Assembly: GCA_029243545.1 (NCBI GenBank)
Contig: JAQWRV010000007.1
Span: 62,001-126,000, forward strand
From: Rhodospirillaceae bacterium
GTDB lineage: Bacteria > Pseudomonadota > Alphaproteobacteria > Rhodospirillales > Rhodospirillaceae
Length of the DNA: 64,000 nucleotides
Direction of reading: 5' to 3'
The notes beneath the pieces are model-generated. The model was given only the letters and a program-made list of their open reading frames with translations. It was not told the origin of the DNA and did not search any database. Both the position numbers and the translations under genes were made by a program. This document shows positions 36,112-45,318 of the stretch, piece after piece (within the stretch, counting starts at the first letter, position 1; each line of letters opens with the position of its first letter).

Positions 36112-37563
36112 TTAGATCGCGTCCATCACTTCGAAGGCGGCGCGTTCGCCTGATTCCATCGCCCCTTCCATGCCACGGTTCGACAACGCGGTGTGCTCCC
36201 CACAGAAATGGATACGGCCATGGGGCTTTCCAACGGCGTGAAGGAAGTCGGTTACTTGCCCCGGCTCCCAGACAGCGTAATCGCCGCCGGCAAACGAATC
36301 CCGAAGCCACGACTTAATATGGACGGCTTCCAGTTTACCTTTGCATGATGGCCGGATGCGTTCCAGTTCCGAAACCACCCAGGCCATGCCCTCTTCCGGG
36401 CTGACCTGATCCAGCTTCAGAGCCGTAAAGCCACGTGCCCAGGCTGTGAAACTGGAAATTTCTGTGTTGTCGAGGAAGTGACGGTTGGCAATGACATGCC
36501 CGGCCACTGTATCGGTCCACATATCCGGAGACCATTCGTCCGCCTCCCAGAACGGCTCCTTGGATACCAGATGCACCTGGGTCATGGCAAAATACGGAAC
36601 CATGGAGATCGCCTTGCTATGAACAGAAGGCAAAACAGGGTCAAATTTCATGTAACGCATCACCGGCAGCGGTAATGCGCAAACAACATGTTTCGCCCGA
36701 TAGACAGTGCCATCGAGACAATCCACTTCAGCCCCCGCATTGGTCGAGCGTATGCCAACAACTTCACGCCCCATATGTACTTCACTCTGTAGCGCACGGG
36801 CCATCGTTTCGGGGATCGTCATATTACCGCCGATTGCCGAGAGTTGTGTCGGTGGGCCATCATCCATAGACGCCACCCAACCATCGTTAAACCACATCAT
36901 CAACGCCGAAATATCGTGCGCCGAAGTGCCATAGGACACATTGAGATTAAAAGTCAGATCGATCTGTTCGTCAGTAAAACCTTCGCGCTTAAACACATCG
37001 TAAACAGAAATGTCATACGGTTTGGATTTGGCATCGTACCAGTCTTCAAAGTCAGCCAGTGGGTTGGTTTGACTCAATAAAATGAGCGGCACCAAACGCG
37101 GACTAAAGCTGCGCCACGCATCTGGGAGAATATTCTTGGCATGTGTGGGCCATTGCTCATCAGAGATTCGTTCACCGTCAAGATACAGTTCAAAAGATGA
37201 TATCTGTCTACGGCCGGCATTGTTTATCATGGGAATATTGAGGCGTTCGGTGATGTCTATCATGCGGCCATAGCCGAAGCCGATGCCGTTGCCGCCGGCT
37301 TCCGGATTGCCTGGCACATCGCGTAGAGAGAGCAGGCGACCACCGATACGGTCACGCCCTTCGATCACCTGAACGTTGTAGCCCTGCTCTTCCAACAAAA
37401 GAGCAGCGTTAAGCCCCGCCAGACCAGCGCCGATTACAACCACGTCGGTTCGATTCTGGGCACGCAACGGCTTCGGCGATAGACCTGCGATCGAAGCCGC
37501 GGCGGCGGTTGAAGCCAATGCGGTGCGGCGCGAAAACCCGGTGAACTTATTATTAGATGGCAT
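36112..37563 (-). CDS. Tat-exported flavin amine oxidase family protein (copy 2 of tandem)
   Basis: A 483-residue FAD enzyme with a twin-arginine signal (FSRRTALASTAAAASIAG), the FAD motif VVVIGAGLAGLNAALLLEEQ, the GRDRIGGRLLSL motif and a C-terminal FAD clamp FCGEHTALSNRGMEGAMESG. This is the flavin monoamine oxidase / L-amino-acid oxidase architecture. Export in folded form means it would release H2O2, ammonia and an aldehyde or keto acid in the periplasm, or pass electrons on. Its ATG lies 11 bases inside the preceding paralogue's coding end, so translation is coupled. The substrate is not predictable. Confidence 0.88.
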   Translation of the reverse strand: MPSNNKFTGFSRRTALASTAAAASIAGLSPKPLRAQNRTDVVVIGAGLAGLNAALLLEEQGYNVQVIEGRDRIGGRLLSLRDVPGNPEAGGNGIGFGYGRMIDITERLNIPMINNAGRRQISSFELYLDGERISDEQWPTHAKNILPDAWRSFSPRLVPLILLSQTNPLADFEDWYDAKSKPYDISVYDVFKREGFTDEQIDLTFNLNVSYGTSAHDISALMMWFNDGWVASMDDGPPTQLSAIGGNMTIPETMARALQSEVHMGREVVGIRSTNAGAEVDCLDGTVYRAKHVVCALPLPVMRYMKFDPVLPSVHSKAISMVPYFAMTQVHLVSKEPFWEADEWSPDMWTDTVAGHVIANRHFLDNTEISSFTAWARGFTALKLDQVSPEEGMAWVVSELERIRPSCKGKLEAVHIKSWLRDSFAGGDYAVWEPGQVTDFLHAVGKPHGRIHFCGEHTALSNRGMEGAMESGERAAFEVMDAI

Positions 37564-39022
37564 CGAAGACCTCGAAGGCTACGCGCTCCGCAGACTCCAT
37601 GGCGCCCTCCATGCCCCGGTTGGACTTCGCAGTGTGCTCACCACAGAAGTGAATGCGGTGGTGGGGTTCGGCCATTTGATTGATGAAACTGCTGATCTGC
37701 CCCGGCTCCCACACGGCCCAATCGCCGGAAGAAAACGGATCGTTGTGCCAGGATTTAAATCCAGCTACTTCGATTTTGCCTTTGGACGCCGGCCGGGTTT
37801 CTTCAAAGGCTTGAACAATCATGCGCTTGGCATCTTCTTCAGGAAGTTGATCAACCTTCCGTGCTTTCCAGCCCCGATGCCAGCAGGTGATGCTGGTGAC
37901 GTCTTCAGGCTTATCACCGAAGTGCTGCCCCATAACACTGCCGAGGATGTTGTCGCAGAACATGCCTTCGGAAACGCCGTCGTCTTCCCAAAACGGTTTT
38001 TTGGCAACAATGTGGGTTTGCGTGAGAAGTTGTGCGCCCAACGTTTGCACGGCCCGCGCCTGCACGCCGGTTAACGCGGGTTCCATATTGATGGTGCGCA
38101 AAACAGAGAATGGAACGGAACACACGACACGCTTGCCCCGGTAGATGGTTCCATCGGCGCAGTGGACCTGGGCACCGCCATCGTTACTGCTAATGCCGAC
38201 AACCTTCCGCCCCATATGCACGTCATTCTTTAGCCGTGCAGCCATGGCTTCCGGAATGCGCTGGTTACCACCTTCCGCTGCATAGGTCCCGCGTGGTTCT
38301 ATGCCCCGCTGCATCATGCCCCAGGCATAGACGAACATGAGCATAAGGGCCGAAACGGCATGCGATGAACTACCGAAATCGGAGTTAATGTTGTAGGCGA
38401 GATTGATCTCAGCCTCGGAAACACCTTGTGACAAAAACCATTGGTGCAACGAGACGTCCAAAGGCGCCGACTTCGGATCGTACCAATCCTCATAACTTTC
38501 AAGGGGTTTGTTTTGAATAATGTACAAAGGCACAAAAGCCCAGGGCGGCATTTCCCGGAATGGACCCTTCATGACGTTGCGTGGGTGGTCCGGCCAATCT
38601 TTCATGCTGACATATTTTCCATCGAGGAAAATATTGCGTTTCAAGATAAACGGCGCCCGGTCCATAATGTTATTGAGCTTGACGCCAAACCGCTCAGCAG
38701 CATCGATGATCCGTCCATAACCAGCTGCGATACCGTTGCCACCGGCTTCTGGATTACCGGGTATATTGCTCAAAGAAAGAAGACGCCCGCCGATCCGCTC
38801 CCGGCCTTCGATAACCTGAACGCTGTAGCCCTCGTCTTCCAGTGCGTGGGCAGCCCCTAGCCCGGCAAGCCCAGCCCCGATGACGATGACATCCGCCTCG
38901 TTCAGCGCCCTTGCAGGCTTCGGCGCCATGCCAGTGGCAACACTGGTGGCCACGGCGGCGGCCGTTGCGCCCTTAAGTGCAGTGCGGCGGTTCAATCGGC
39001 GGCTAAAATAATGCTTCGTCAT
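37553..39022 (-). CDS. Tat-exported flavin amine oxidase family protein (copy 1 of tandem)
   Basis: A 489-residue paralogue of its neighbour with Tat signal LNRRTALKGATAAAVATSVA, FAD motif VIVIGAGLAGLGAAHALEDE, GRERIGGRLLSLSNIPGNPE and C-terminal FCGEHTAKSNRGMEGAMES. The two copies align along their full length yet differ clearly, so this is an old duplication with probable change of substrate. It is the first gene of the pair, divergent from a VOC-domain gene. A third Tat copy lies at 57.4 kb. Confidence 0.88.
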   Translation of the reverse strand: MTKHYFSRRLNRRTALKGATAAAVATSVATGMAPKPARALNEADVIVIGAGLAGLGAAHALEDEGYSVQVIEGRERIGGRLLSLSNIPGNPEAGGNGIAAGYGRIIDAAERFGVKLNNIMDRAPFILKRNIFLDGKYVSMKDWPDHPRNVMKGPFREMPPWAFVPLYIIQNKPLESYEDWYDPKSAPLDVSLHQWFLSQGVSEAEINLAYNINSDFGSSSHAVSALMLMFVYAWGMMQRGIEPRGTYAAEGGNQRIPEAMAARLKNDVHMGRKVVGISSNDGGAQVHCADGTIYRGKRVVCSVPFSVLRTINMEPALTGVQARAVQTLGAQLLTQTHIVAKKPFWEDDGVSEGMFCDNILGSVMGQHFGDKPEDVTSITCWHRGWKARKVDQLPEEDAKRMIVQAFEETRPASKGKIEVAGFKSWHNDPFSSGDWAVWEPGQISSFINQMAEPHHRIHFCGEHTAKSNRGMEGAMESAERVAFEVFDAI

Positions 39023-39182
39023 GGTGATCCCCTATTGGCGTTGCCCAAGGATTATGGGTGCCGGAATTGATTGTGCTCGGAATTCGGCTACAACGTAAAG
39101 TGACATGAAAATAGAGGAAGCGGACGGTTGCCCGATGACCACGCTGCGGTAGGATAACATCCAACCAGAAGGGAAAGCGCAC

Positions 39183-40217
39183 ATGGCTGAGCCTCAAGCC
39201 GTCGGCGGCTTATATGAAACCGGAATCGGAGTTCCCGATCTGGATAGAGCGACCGAATACTGGGGAAGTTTTGGCTTCCGTGCTGGCCCTGAAGCGTCTT
39301 TGGATATAGCGGTTGCTGAAGATTTGTACGGCCACAGCAGCGCTCTAACTAGCCGCCGCCTACTCCATCAAGACTCCGATCACGGTCTCATTCGGCTGAT
39401 GCGCTGGGATTCTCCGAGTAACGATGGCGTTGGCCTCAAGCCTCTGCGCGGGCACATAAGTCGCTGGACGGGTCAGTTCGTCCGTTCAGCCGCTGACGTT
39501 TCAAACCACGCACGGGTTGCCGAAACCAGCGGACTGCCAATTAATGATCTACCGCCGACATTCATTGACCTCTCAACATACAATCCCGGTCTCTTTGATG
39601 GGAAAGCACCACGCCCATTTCTCGATCCTGTAATTGGTGTGAGTGAATATTCGCTAATTCAACCGCTCTCACGCCAAGCATTCTTAGAACGATTCAATTA
39701 CGAAAGTAAAATGCTGGGCACCTACAACGATGACTGCCTTTTCCCCGCCACACAAATCGCCCACATCGGACTCATGTTCACCAGCGACGATCACGGTGTG
39801 TATGATTTTTATGATCAGACTCTAGGGCTCAAACGTGTGTCGGACACCCCTGTTCCCTATGAGAGGGCTACGGCATCACGCGACGCATACGACCTTATAG
39901 AAAGCGATACTTATTGGGCGGTAAATTTTGAAGAGCCCCGTTCCGGAGCTGGAATGGATGAACGCCGATCAGGCCGTTTGCTGATGTTTCGTTTTGAGAG
40001 CGGGAGCAATCTAGAGGATCTGTCAGAACTCGCCCGCCCTGGCTGTCTTGGACACAGCCTAAACACCTGGCGTATTCGTGATCTCAACGCATTTCATGAT
40101 GAGTGTGGGGCAGCCGGCTGTACCAACTTAACCAGCATCCAACTGGATGAGTTTGGCGTTGAGGCATTTACGTGTAAAACACCTGACGAATTCATTTGGA
40201 CCTTTATACAGGCTTAA
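39183..40217 (+). CDS. Two-domain VOC (glyoxalase/dioxygenase-fold) protein
   Basis: A 344-residue protein with two vicinal-oxygen-chelate halves. The first begins LYETGIGVPDLDRATEYWGS and the second ATQIAHIGLMFTSDDHGVYD FYDQTLG-type (residues about 196-220), with paired beta-alpha-beta-beta-beta units. VOC proteins include extradiol dioxygenases, glyoxalases and isomerases. The metal ligands are not obvious in both halves, so the reaction is unknown. It is followed after 3 bases by an NADPH-dependent MDR gene, probably in the same operon. Confidence 0.75.
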   Translation: MAEPQAVGGLYETGIGVPDLDRATEYWGSFGFRAGPEASLDIAVAEDLYGHSSALTSRRLLHQDSDHGLIRLMRWDSPSNDGVGLKPLRGHISRWTGQFVRSAADVSNHARVAETSGLPINDLPPTFIDLSTYNPGLFDGKAPRPFLDPVIGVSEYSLIQPLSRQAFLERFNYESKMLGTYNDDCLFPATQIAHIGLMFTSDDHGVYDFYDQTLGLKRVSDTPVPYERATASRDAYDLIESDTYWAVNFEEPRSGAGMDERRSGRLLMFRFESGSNLEDLSELARPGCLGHSLNTWRIRDLNAFHDECGAAGCTNLTSIQLDEFGVEAFTCKTPDEFIWTFIQA

Positions 40218-40220
40218 ATC

Positions 40221-41246
40221 ATGACCGAAGATGTACACCTCAAAGTCGTTCTTAACGCTTATCCCGAAGGCATGCCGAAGCCCAGCGACTTTCGCATAGA
40301 AGAAAACCCCGTGCCTGAGCCTGGCGAAGGGGAAGTCCTTATCAGGACCATGTACATTGGGCTCGAACCCCGCATCCGGTTGATGATGAACCCCACCAGT
40401 GATGATAACAAAGCCATGCGGCCTCACGGCGCCATGACGGACATCGGCAAAGTCATCCCGGGCACGGTTTTAGGCGTTATCGTAAAGACAAAAAACGAGA
40501 AATACCGCGTAGGCGATGTCGTCGAAGGGTTTCTCGGCTGGCAAAATTACGTAGTTACCGATGGAGAGCCTCATCCATCAAACAATCCTGAGGGCTTGGC
40601 CATTTGCGATATAGAAATCGCTGATGCGGTTGATTACATCGGCCCTCTTGGCGCACCGGGGCTCACGGCCATTCTTGCCCTCAAGCATGAAGGCAAACTG
40701 GAAGAAGAAGAGACCATGGTCATTACCAGCGCCGCCGGCATGGTCGGTTCGCTCGTTGGTCAGCTGGGTCTGCTATGCGATGCTTGGGTGGTTGGGGTAA
40801 CCAGCACAGACGAAAAATGTGCGTACTTGAAAGACCAACTCGATTTCGATGTAGTGATTAACTACAAAACCACAGAGGACTTGGGAGCTGCGATTCAGCA
40901 AGCCTGCCCCGATGGCGTCGACTATTTTTTCGACAATACCGGCGGGGAAATGGCGGAAACAATCAAGACGCAGCTCTCAAAAAATGGCAGGGTAACCCGC
41001 TGCGGCATTGTCGCCAACTACAATAAGAAGGGCTGGAATCAATCGGAACAGTTTGCCGGACAGTTCACTGTGCACGACCATGTCCCAGAATACAAAGAGG
41101 CACGCAAGACAATGGCAGACCTCGTCAAAGACGAAGCTATTCGTTACGAACTGAAAGTCTTTGACGGCCTAGAGTCTGCGCCAGAAGCCTTTATCGGCCT
41201 CCTCAGCGGGCAAAACATCGGCAAATGGGTGATAAAGGTCTCTTAG
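40221..41246 (+). CDS. Zinc-free MDR NADP-dependent oxidoreductase (CurA / LTB4-dehydrogenase type)
   Basis: A 341-residue medium-chain reductase with N-terminal GroES-like domain (DFRIEENPVPEPGEGEVLIR, MYIGLEPRIR), the nucleotide-binding loop ITSAAGMVGSLVGQLG and YFFDNTGGEMAE. No structural zinc cysteine cluster is present, as in the CurA/prostaglandin reductase group, which reduces alpha,beta-unsaturated ketones and aldehydes with NADPH. It probably acts on a product of the adjacent VOC protein. Its end overlaps the MBL-fold remnant on the other strand by 4 bases. Confidence 0.9.
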   Translation: MTEDVHLKVVLNAYPEGMPKPSDFRIEENPVPEPGEGEVLIRTMYIGLEPRIRLMMNPTSDDNKAMRPHGAMTDIGKVIPGTVLGVIVKTKNEKYRVGDVVEGFLGWQNYVVTDGEPHPSNNPEGLAICDIEIADAVDYIGPLGAPGLTAILALKHEGKLEEEETMVITSAAGMVGSLVGQLGLLCDAWVVGVTSTDEKCAYLKDQLDFDVVINYKTTEDLGAAIQQACPDGVDYFFDNTGGEMAETIKTQLSKNGRVTRCGIVANYNKKGWNQSEQFAGQFTVHDHVPEYKEARKTMADLVKDEAIRYELKVFDGLESAPEAFIGLLSGQNIGKWVIKVS

Positions 41247-41774
41247 ACCGTCACAACATAACCGTCGCAGGCGAACTCTTCGCCCACGTTCGCCGTCTGT
41301 GCGAGCATGTTGGTACTCATGTGTGTTAGAATAACTCGCTTGGCATTCGGTCGGTGGATGTCAGGATAATTCAGATGCCAATTCACCGGTTTGTCATAAA
41401 AATAGCATTCGGCAACCAATTCGCCTAAAGCATCGGTGTATTCCACGTCCCCTGTATAGCAAACGACCTTGCCGCCCAGCTCAACCCGATCGCTATCGGG
41501 TTGGTGGTGCGCGTACGACGAGCTTCAGGCGTCTAAATCTTTAGGCCATTCAATTCTAGTCCCTCACCGGGTTCCATTTTCTCATAAGAGACAGCTGAAC
41601 GGCATCTACGGTGTTGGGTTCTATATTTTGCGCCCCTAAACCGACAAAAGAAGTCATGCCAAAGTCCATAGCAAAGCGGATCCCCGGCCCGTCCAACAGG
41701 ACACAGGTTTGAAGGCGCCCACCGCTGCCGATGGAATCACCTGAGCCTATAAATGTGACTGTGACGTCTGACGT
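41243..41774 (-). pseudogene. Broken MBL-fold hydrolase gene with internal deletion and lost start
   Basis: The minus strand starts with a good ribosome site (AGAGGA), but the expected ATG reads ACG (41772-41774). The frame then gives TVTFIGSGDSIGSGGRLQTC, FAMDFGMTSFVGLGAQNIEP and DAVQLSL, the N-terminus of an MBL-fold hydrolase up to just before the HxHxDH motif. That motif is missing. Later pieces in other frames read GEGLELNGLKI and GGKVVCYTGDVEYTDALGEL, with the C-terminus ECYFYDKPVNWHLN, KRVILTHMSTNML to a stop at 41243. So the gene has an internal deletion plus frameshifts. It follows the NmrA-like gene by 29 bases. Confidence 0.8.
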
Positions 41775-41803
41775 TTTCCTCTTGAGGCTGATGCGAGGCG
41801 CCT

Positions 41804-42664
41804 CTACCCCTCATACATCGCTTTGTGTTCGGTGATAAATTGCGCCAATGATCTTGGCGGACGGCCCAGCAGTTCGCCCAAGGTCTCCGTCTTAAATTTG
41901 AGGCCACCTTCTTCCGACATTTCCTGCATAAGCTCGACCACGCCCTCGTTATGCCACTCGCTCTTGAGAAACTTTCCAAGGTAGGCACCAAAATCGTCTA
42001 GGGACATAGGCACGTAAGCAATGGTCCGACCAAGCGTCTCAGTTAGTAGGCGTGCCACGTCATGCATAGATAGGATATCTGGCCCGGTCAGGTCATATGT
42101 TTTTCCAATGTGACCATCGCCCGTCAATATGATCGCGGCCACTTCGCCTATGTCCCGCGCGTCGCACATGGTTGCGGTTCCATCCCCTGCCGGAAAGGTA
42201 AAAGAGTCATTGGCTTTGACGGATGCCGCAAAACCAAAAATAGCCTGCATAAAAAAGTTAGGGCGCAAAATCGTCCAACCCAAGCTTGACGCCTCTATGG
42301 CTTCAACCGCTTTAACATGCACCTGGGGAATACGCCGTGGATTGTCTGCATTGGACTCTGTTGAAGACATATAGGTCAAATGCTTAACACCAGCAGCTTC
42401 TGCCTGCTTAATGACACCGAGTTCCCATTCCAATTGATTAGGACCGTTCGGCAGCGTCAGCATAACGCTCTCAATGCCATCGAGTGCCTTCGCGACAGCA
42501 GTTTCATCCGCAATGTCACCGACGAACAACTCGGCTCCCTGCTCTTTCAAAGGAGCTGCCTTCTCCGGATTTCGCACGAAGGCGCGGACTGATGCGCCCC
42601 GAGCGAGCAAGTGTTTGACCGTTTGGCTGCCGGTCTTACCGGTCGCTCCGATTACGAGGATCAT
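41804..42664 (-). CDS. NmrA-like atypical SDR, NAD(P)-binding
   Basis: A 286-residue protein with the N-terminal Rossmann loop VIGATGKTGSQTVKHLLARG and the RAFVRNPEKAAPL second strand that favours NADPH. YMSSTESNADNPRRIPQ replaces the YxxxK active site, as in NmrA/HSCARG-type redox sensors and quinone reductases (QOR2-like). It may act as a reductase or a redox sensor. Its operon partner was the MBL-fold gene that is now broken. Start ATG at 42664. Confidence 0.87.
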   Translation of the reverse strand: MILVIGATGKTGSQTVKHLLARGASVRAFVRNPEKAAPLKEQGAELFVGDIADETAVAKALDGIESVMLTLPNGPNQLEWELGVIKQAEAAGVKHLTYMSSTESNADNPRRIPQVHVKAVEAIEASSLGWTILRPNFFMQAIFGFAASVKANDSFTFPAGDGTATMCDARDIGEVAAIILTGDGHIGKTYDLTGPDILSMHDVARLLTETLGRTIAYVPMSLDDFGAYLGKFLKSEWHNEGVVELMQEMSEEGGLKFKTETLGELLGRPPRSLAQFITEHKAMYEG

Positions 42665-42834
42665 ATTTGTGCTCCCTAGGTGGTTTTATAGGCAAACGCT
42701 ATCTTACGTTCTAGATTAACTGAGACATGCCAGGGACCATGCTCACTTGCAAGGCGATGATGCTGCCTATCCCATAAGTGCCAGTGGTGAAGTAGTACTA
42801 AACTAATTGGATTATTAGTAATTTCGGGTCACTA

Positions 42835-43075
42835 ATGTATATCTTTGGCTGTATTAACCTTGGTCATAATGCCCTTAATGGTAACGCCGTAAAAAATGGC
42901 AAAGCCGTATTGTATCGCTGGAGGCAAACCGCCCCTCCTTATCCGATTTATCTCCTGGGTGGGACTGTCCACTGAGAAAGCCAAACGGCAAGGGTTGATA
43001 GACATTGACCAAAGGCAATGGATTGATACAGGGTCGGGCATTCCAGAAGCCACACCTGATATTTTTTCAGTTTAG
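42835..43075 (+). pseudogene. Small frameshifted reading frame upstream of the amidase
   Basis: An ATG at 42835 opens INLGHNALNGNAVKNGKAV and LYRWRQTAPPYPIYLLGGTV, then stops at TGA about 42975. A shifted frame continues directly with TEKAKRQGLIDIDQRQWIDT and GSGIPEATPDIFSV to a TAG at 43073-43075. The two halves together would make about 79 residues. Both look protein-like, but I do not recognise the family. It lies 43 bases upstream of the amidase on the same strand. Confidence 0.4.
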
Positions 43076-43118
43076 AAACTTGATGTTGGTCTTGTTACAT
43101 CATGGTCTGTGAGAGATT

Positions 43119-44519
43119 GTGAACACACTGTCTTGGTCAGCAAGCCACCTTGCTCAAGAGATTGCTTCCGGTGCACTTACGTCTAAATCCTATTGCCAAG
43201 CACTGATAGATCGCATTCAAGCAAACACCTTTTTCAACGCCTTCGCGACATTCAATGCCGATCTATTGCTCGAAAGAGCCATGCAGGCGGACGCCGATCA
43301 GAAGGCCGGCAGAAACTTAGGGCCGCTGCACGGCGTTCCCTTAATCATCAAAGACAACATTAATACTATCGATTTTCCCACCAGTGGCGGCACACCGGCC
43401 CTTAAAGGAAACGTGCCACGGTCAGACGCTCCACTGGTCGCCCGATTGCGCAACGCCGGCGCTTTGCTAGCAGGAAAAGCCAATCTTCATGAATTGTCAT
43501 CGGGTGGAACCAGCGCCAATCACACCTTCGGTCCGGTGCGCAATCCTTACGCCACTACACACACACCGGGCGGATCATCGGGTGGGACAGCGGCTGCTGT
43601 TGCGGCCTTTCTCTCTCCTGCAGGGATCGGCACTGATACTATGGGGTCGGTCCGGGTCCCCGCATCCTTGTGTGGCTTATTCGGGTTTAGACCGACGGTA
43701 GGCCGCTACTCTGCTGATGGGATCATCCCCCTCTCCTCTTCATTTGATAGCGCAGGCCCACTGGCACGCACGATGGACGATATCATCTTATTAGACCGAA
43801 TTCTGTCAGCCTCCGACTCCACCATTCCAATGCGTGACACAAACACCATCCGCCTCGGGGTTGCCGAAGACCTAATGTCGGAAACGACTGAAGAGAGCAT
43901 GGAGGTAATTAACCGCGTTCTCACTGACCTTGGGGCTGAAGACATCGTATTGAGATCCGTTAACATGAATGCAGTGCGCGCTGTGCGAAACGAGTCCGCG
44001 ATCAATGTTATGGATGTGGAATTCAAAGACTTAATGCGTGACTACCTGAAAGAGCACGCGCCACACGTGAAAATGCATGAACTCGCTGAGGCCATTGGAT
44101 CCCCTTCTGCCAAAACATTCACAGTTAACCGCTTGCTCCGAACCTATGATCCAGCAGTTTATCAGCAATCGATAACCGCTGGGCGCCTTGCCTATGACAC
44201 CGCATGGCAGACGGTCTTCAATGACGCTAATATAGATGCCATCGCCTTCCCCACCACCTCAGATGTTGCCCTGCCTCTGGCCGAAGACGACTTTATTGAG
44301 AAAAGCGGCGAACCGGTCCATTCCTGGTTCTACTTCCGCCATACCAGCCTGGGCAGTCACGCCCGCTGCCCGGGGATTAGCCTTCCCATAGGCTTGAGCT
44401 CAAGCGGCCTGCCGGTGGGTTTGGAAATCGACGGATTACCAGGACATGATGAGGCGCTGCTGTCCACAGCCCGAGCAATCACAACAGTTTTAGCCCCCCT
44501 GCCTCCTCCGCCGGTATAG
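43119..44519 (+). CDS. Amidase signature family enzyme
   Basis: A 466-residue amidase with the Ser-cisSer-Lys triad: Lys78 (LIIKDNINT), cis-Ser in GGSSGGT (about 153/154) and nucleophile Ser177 in GTDTMGSVRVPAS, with GTDTMGS where GTDTGGS is usual. The GLFGFRPTVGRYS and GISLPIGLSSSGLPVGLEI segments confirm the family. It hydrolyses an amide to acid plus ammonia. No signal peptide, so it is cytoplasmic. The start is a GTG at 43119 with GAGAG close upstream. Confidence 0.92.
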   Translation: MNTLSWSASHLAQEIASGALTSKSYCQALIDRIQANTFFNAFATFNADLLLERAMQADADQKAGRNLGPLHGVPLIIKDNINTIDFPTSGGTPALKGNVPRSDAPLVARLRNAGALLAGKANLHELSSGGTSANHTFGPVRNPYATTHTPGGSSGGTAAAVAAFLSPAGIGTDTMGSVRVPASLCGLFGFRPTVGRYSADGIIPLSSSFDSAGPLARTMDDIILLDRILSASDSTIPMRDTNTIRLGVAEDLMSETTEESMEVINRVLTDLGAEDIVLRSVNMNAVRAVRNESAINVMDVEFKDLMRDYLKEHAPHVKMHELAEAIGSPSAKTFTVNRLLRTYDPAVYQQSITAGRLAYDTAWQTVFNDANIDAIAFPTTSDVALPLAEDDFIEKSGEPVHSWFYFRHTSLGSHARCPGISLPIGLSSSGLPVGLEIDGLPGHDEALLSTARAITTVLAPLPPPPV

Positions 44520-44550
44520 CATTGTGCCAACCAACAAAGGAAGGTACGAA

Positions 44551-45228
44551 ATGTCACATTTACGGCTCGCTCTTATCGGTTCCATGGTTTCAATTCTCAG
44601 TACCTCACCGGCATTCGCTCAAGAAGGCGCGGAAAAGGAAAAGATGAACTTCTTTCTGACCAGCGTAGGTGTGGGTGATGGGGCCAACATCGGCGGCATT
44701 GCCGGAGCTGATGCCCATTGTCAGTCCCTGGCCGCAGCGGCTGGCGCGGGCGGTCAAACCTGGCGTGCTTACCTCAGCACCGATGGCCGCGACGGCAAGC
44801 CTGTCATCAATGCTCGGGAGCGTATCGGCACCGGCCCGTGGTTCAACCACGGCGGCCGGCGCATTGCCAAGAACCAAAGTGAGCTGCACGGCGATACGCT
44901 TGAAGAAGCCCGCAACGGCAATCTCATCTCTAAAATGACGGCTTTGTCAGAGACCGGTGATGAACTGAACGGTGTCGGTCAACGGCCGCTCGTGCACGAC
45001 ATCCTCACCGGGACCCAGCAAACTGGCATGGCCTACACGGACGGCGAAGATCACACCTGCTCCAACTGGACCAGCAATGATGAAGGCACAGCAATGGTCG
45101 GGCATCATGATCGCAACAGCTCTAGCAGTATCTCATGGAACTCGGCACACCCCTCGCGGGGCTGCAGCCAGGAGAACCTGCAAGTAAGCGGCGGCGCTGG
45201 CTTGTTTTACTGCTTCGCGCTCGACTAG
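44551..45228 (+). CDS. Secreted C-type-lectin-fold-like protein
   Basis: A 225-residue exported protein with signal peptide MSHLRLALIGSMVSILSTSPAFA, then MNFFLTSVGVGDGANIGGIA, GADAHCQSLAAAAGAGG, TWRAYLSTDG and C-terminal WNSAHPSRGCSQENL with GLFYCFA. This set matches bacterial proteins annotated as lectin, with endostatin/C-type-lectin-like folds and conserved disulfide cysteines. Role unknown; glycan or surface binding is inferred from the family name only. A GGAAGG site precedes the ATG. Confidence 0.8.
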   Translation: MSHLRLALIGSMVSILSTSPAFAQEGAEKEKMNFFLTSVGVGDGANIGGIAGADAHCQSLAAAAGAGGQTWRAYLSTDGRDGKPVINARERIGTGPWFNHGGRRIAKNQSELHGDTLEEARNGNLISKMTALSETGDELNGVGQRPLVHDILTGTQQTGMAYTDGEDHTCSNWTSNDEGTAMVGHHDRNSSSSISWNSAHPSRGCSQENLQVSGGAGLFYCFALD

Positions 45229-45318
45229 AGCGCTCTGCTGTCCTTAAACCCTAAGCCCGAGGCCTTAACAGAATCTGAATCAGGGGTGGCGGAAGCGCGC
45301 GGTATCTTTCGTAAATGC

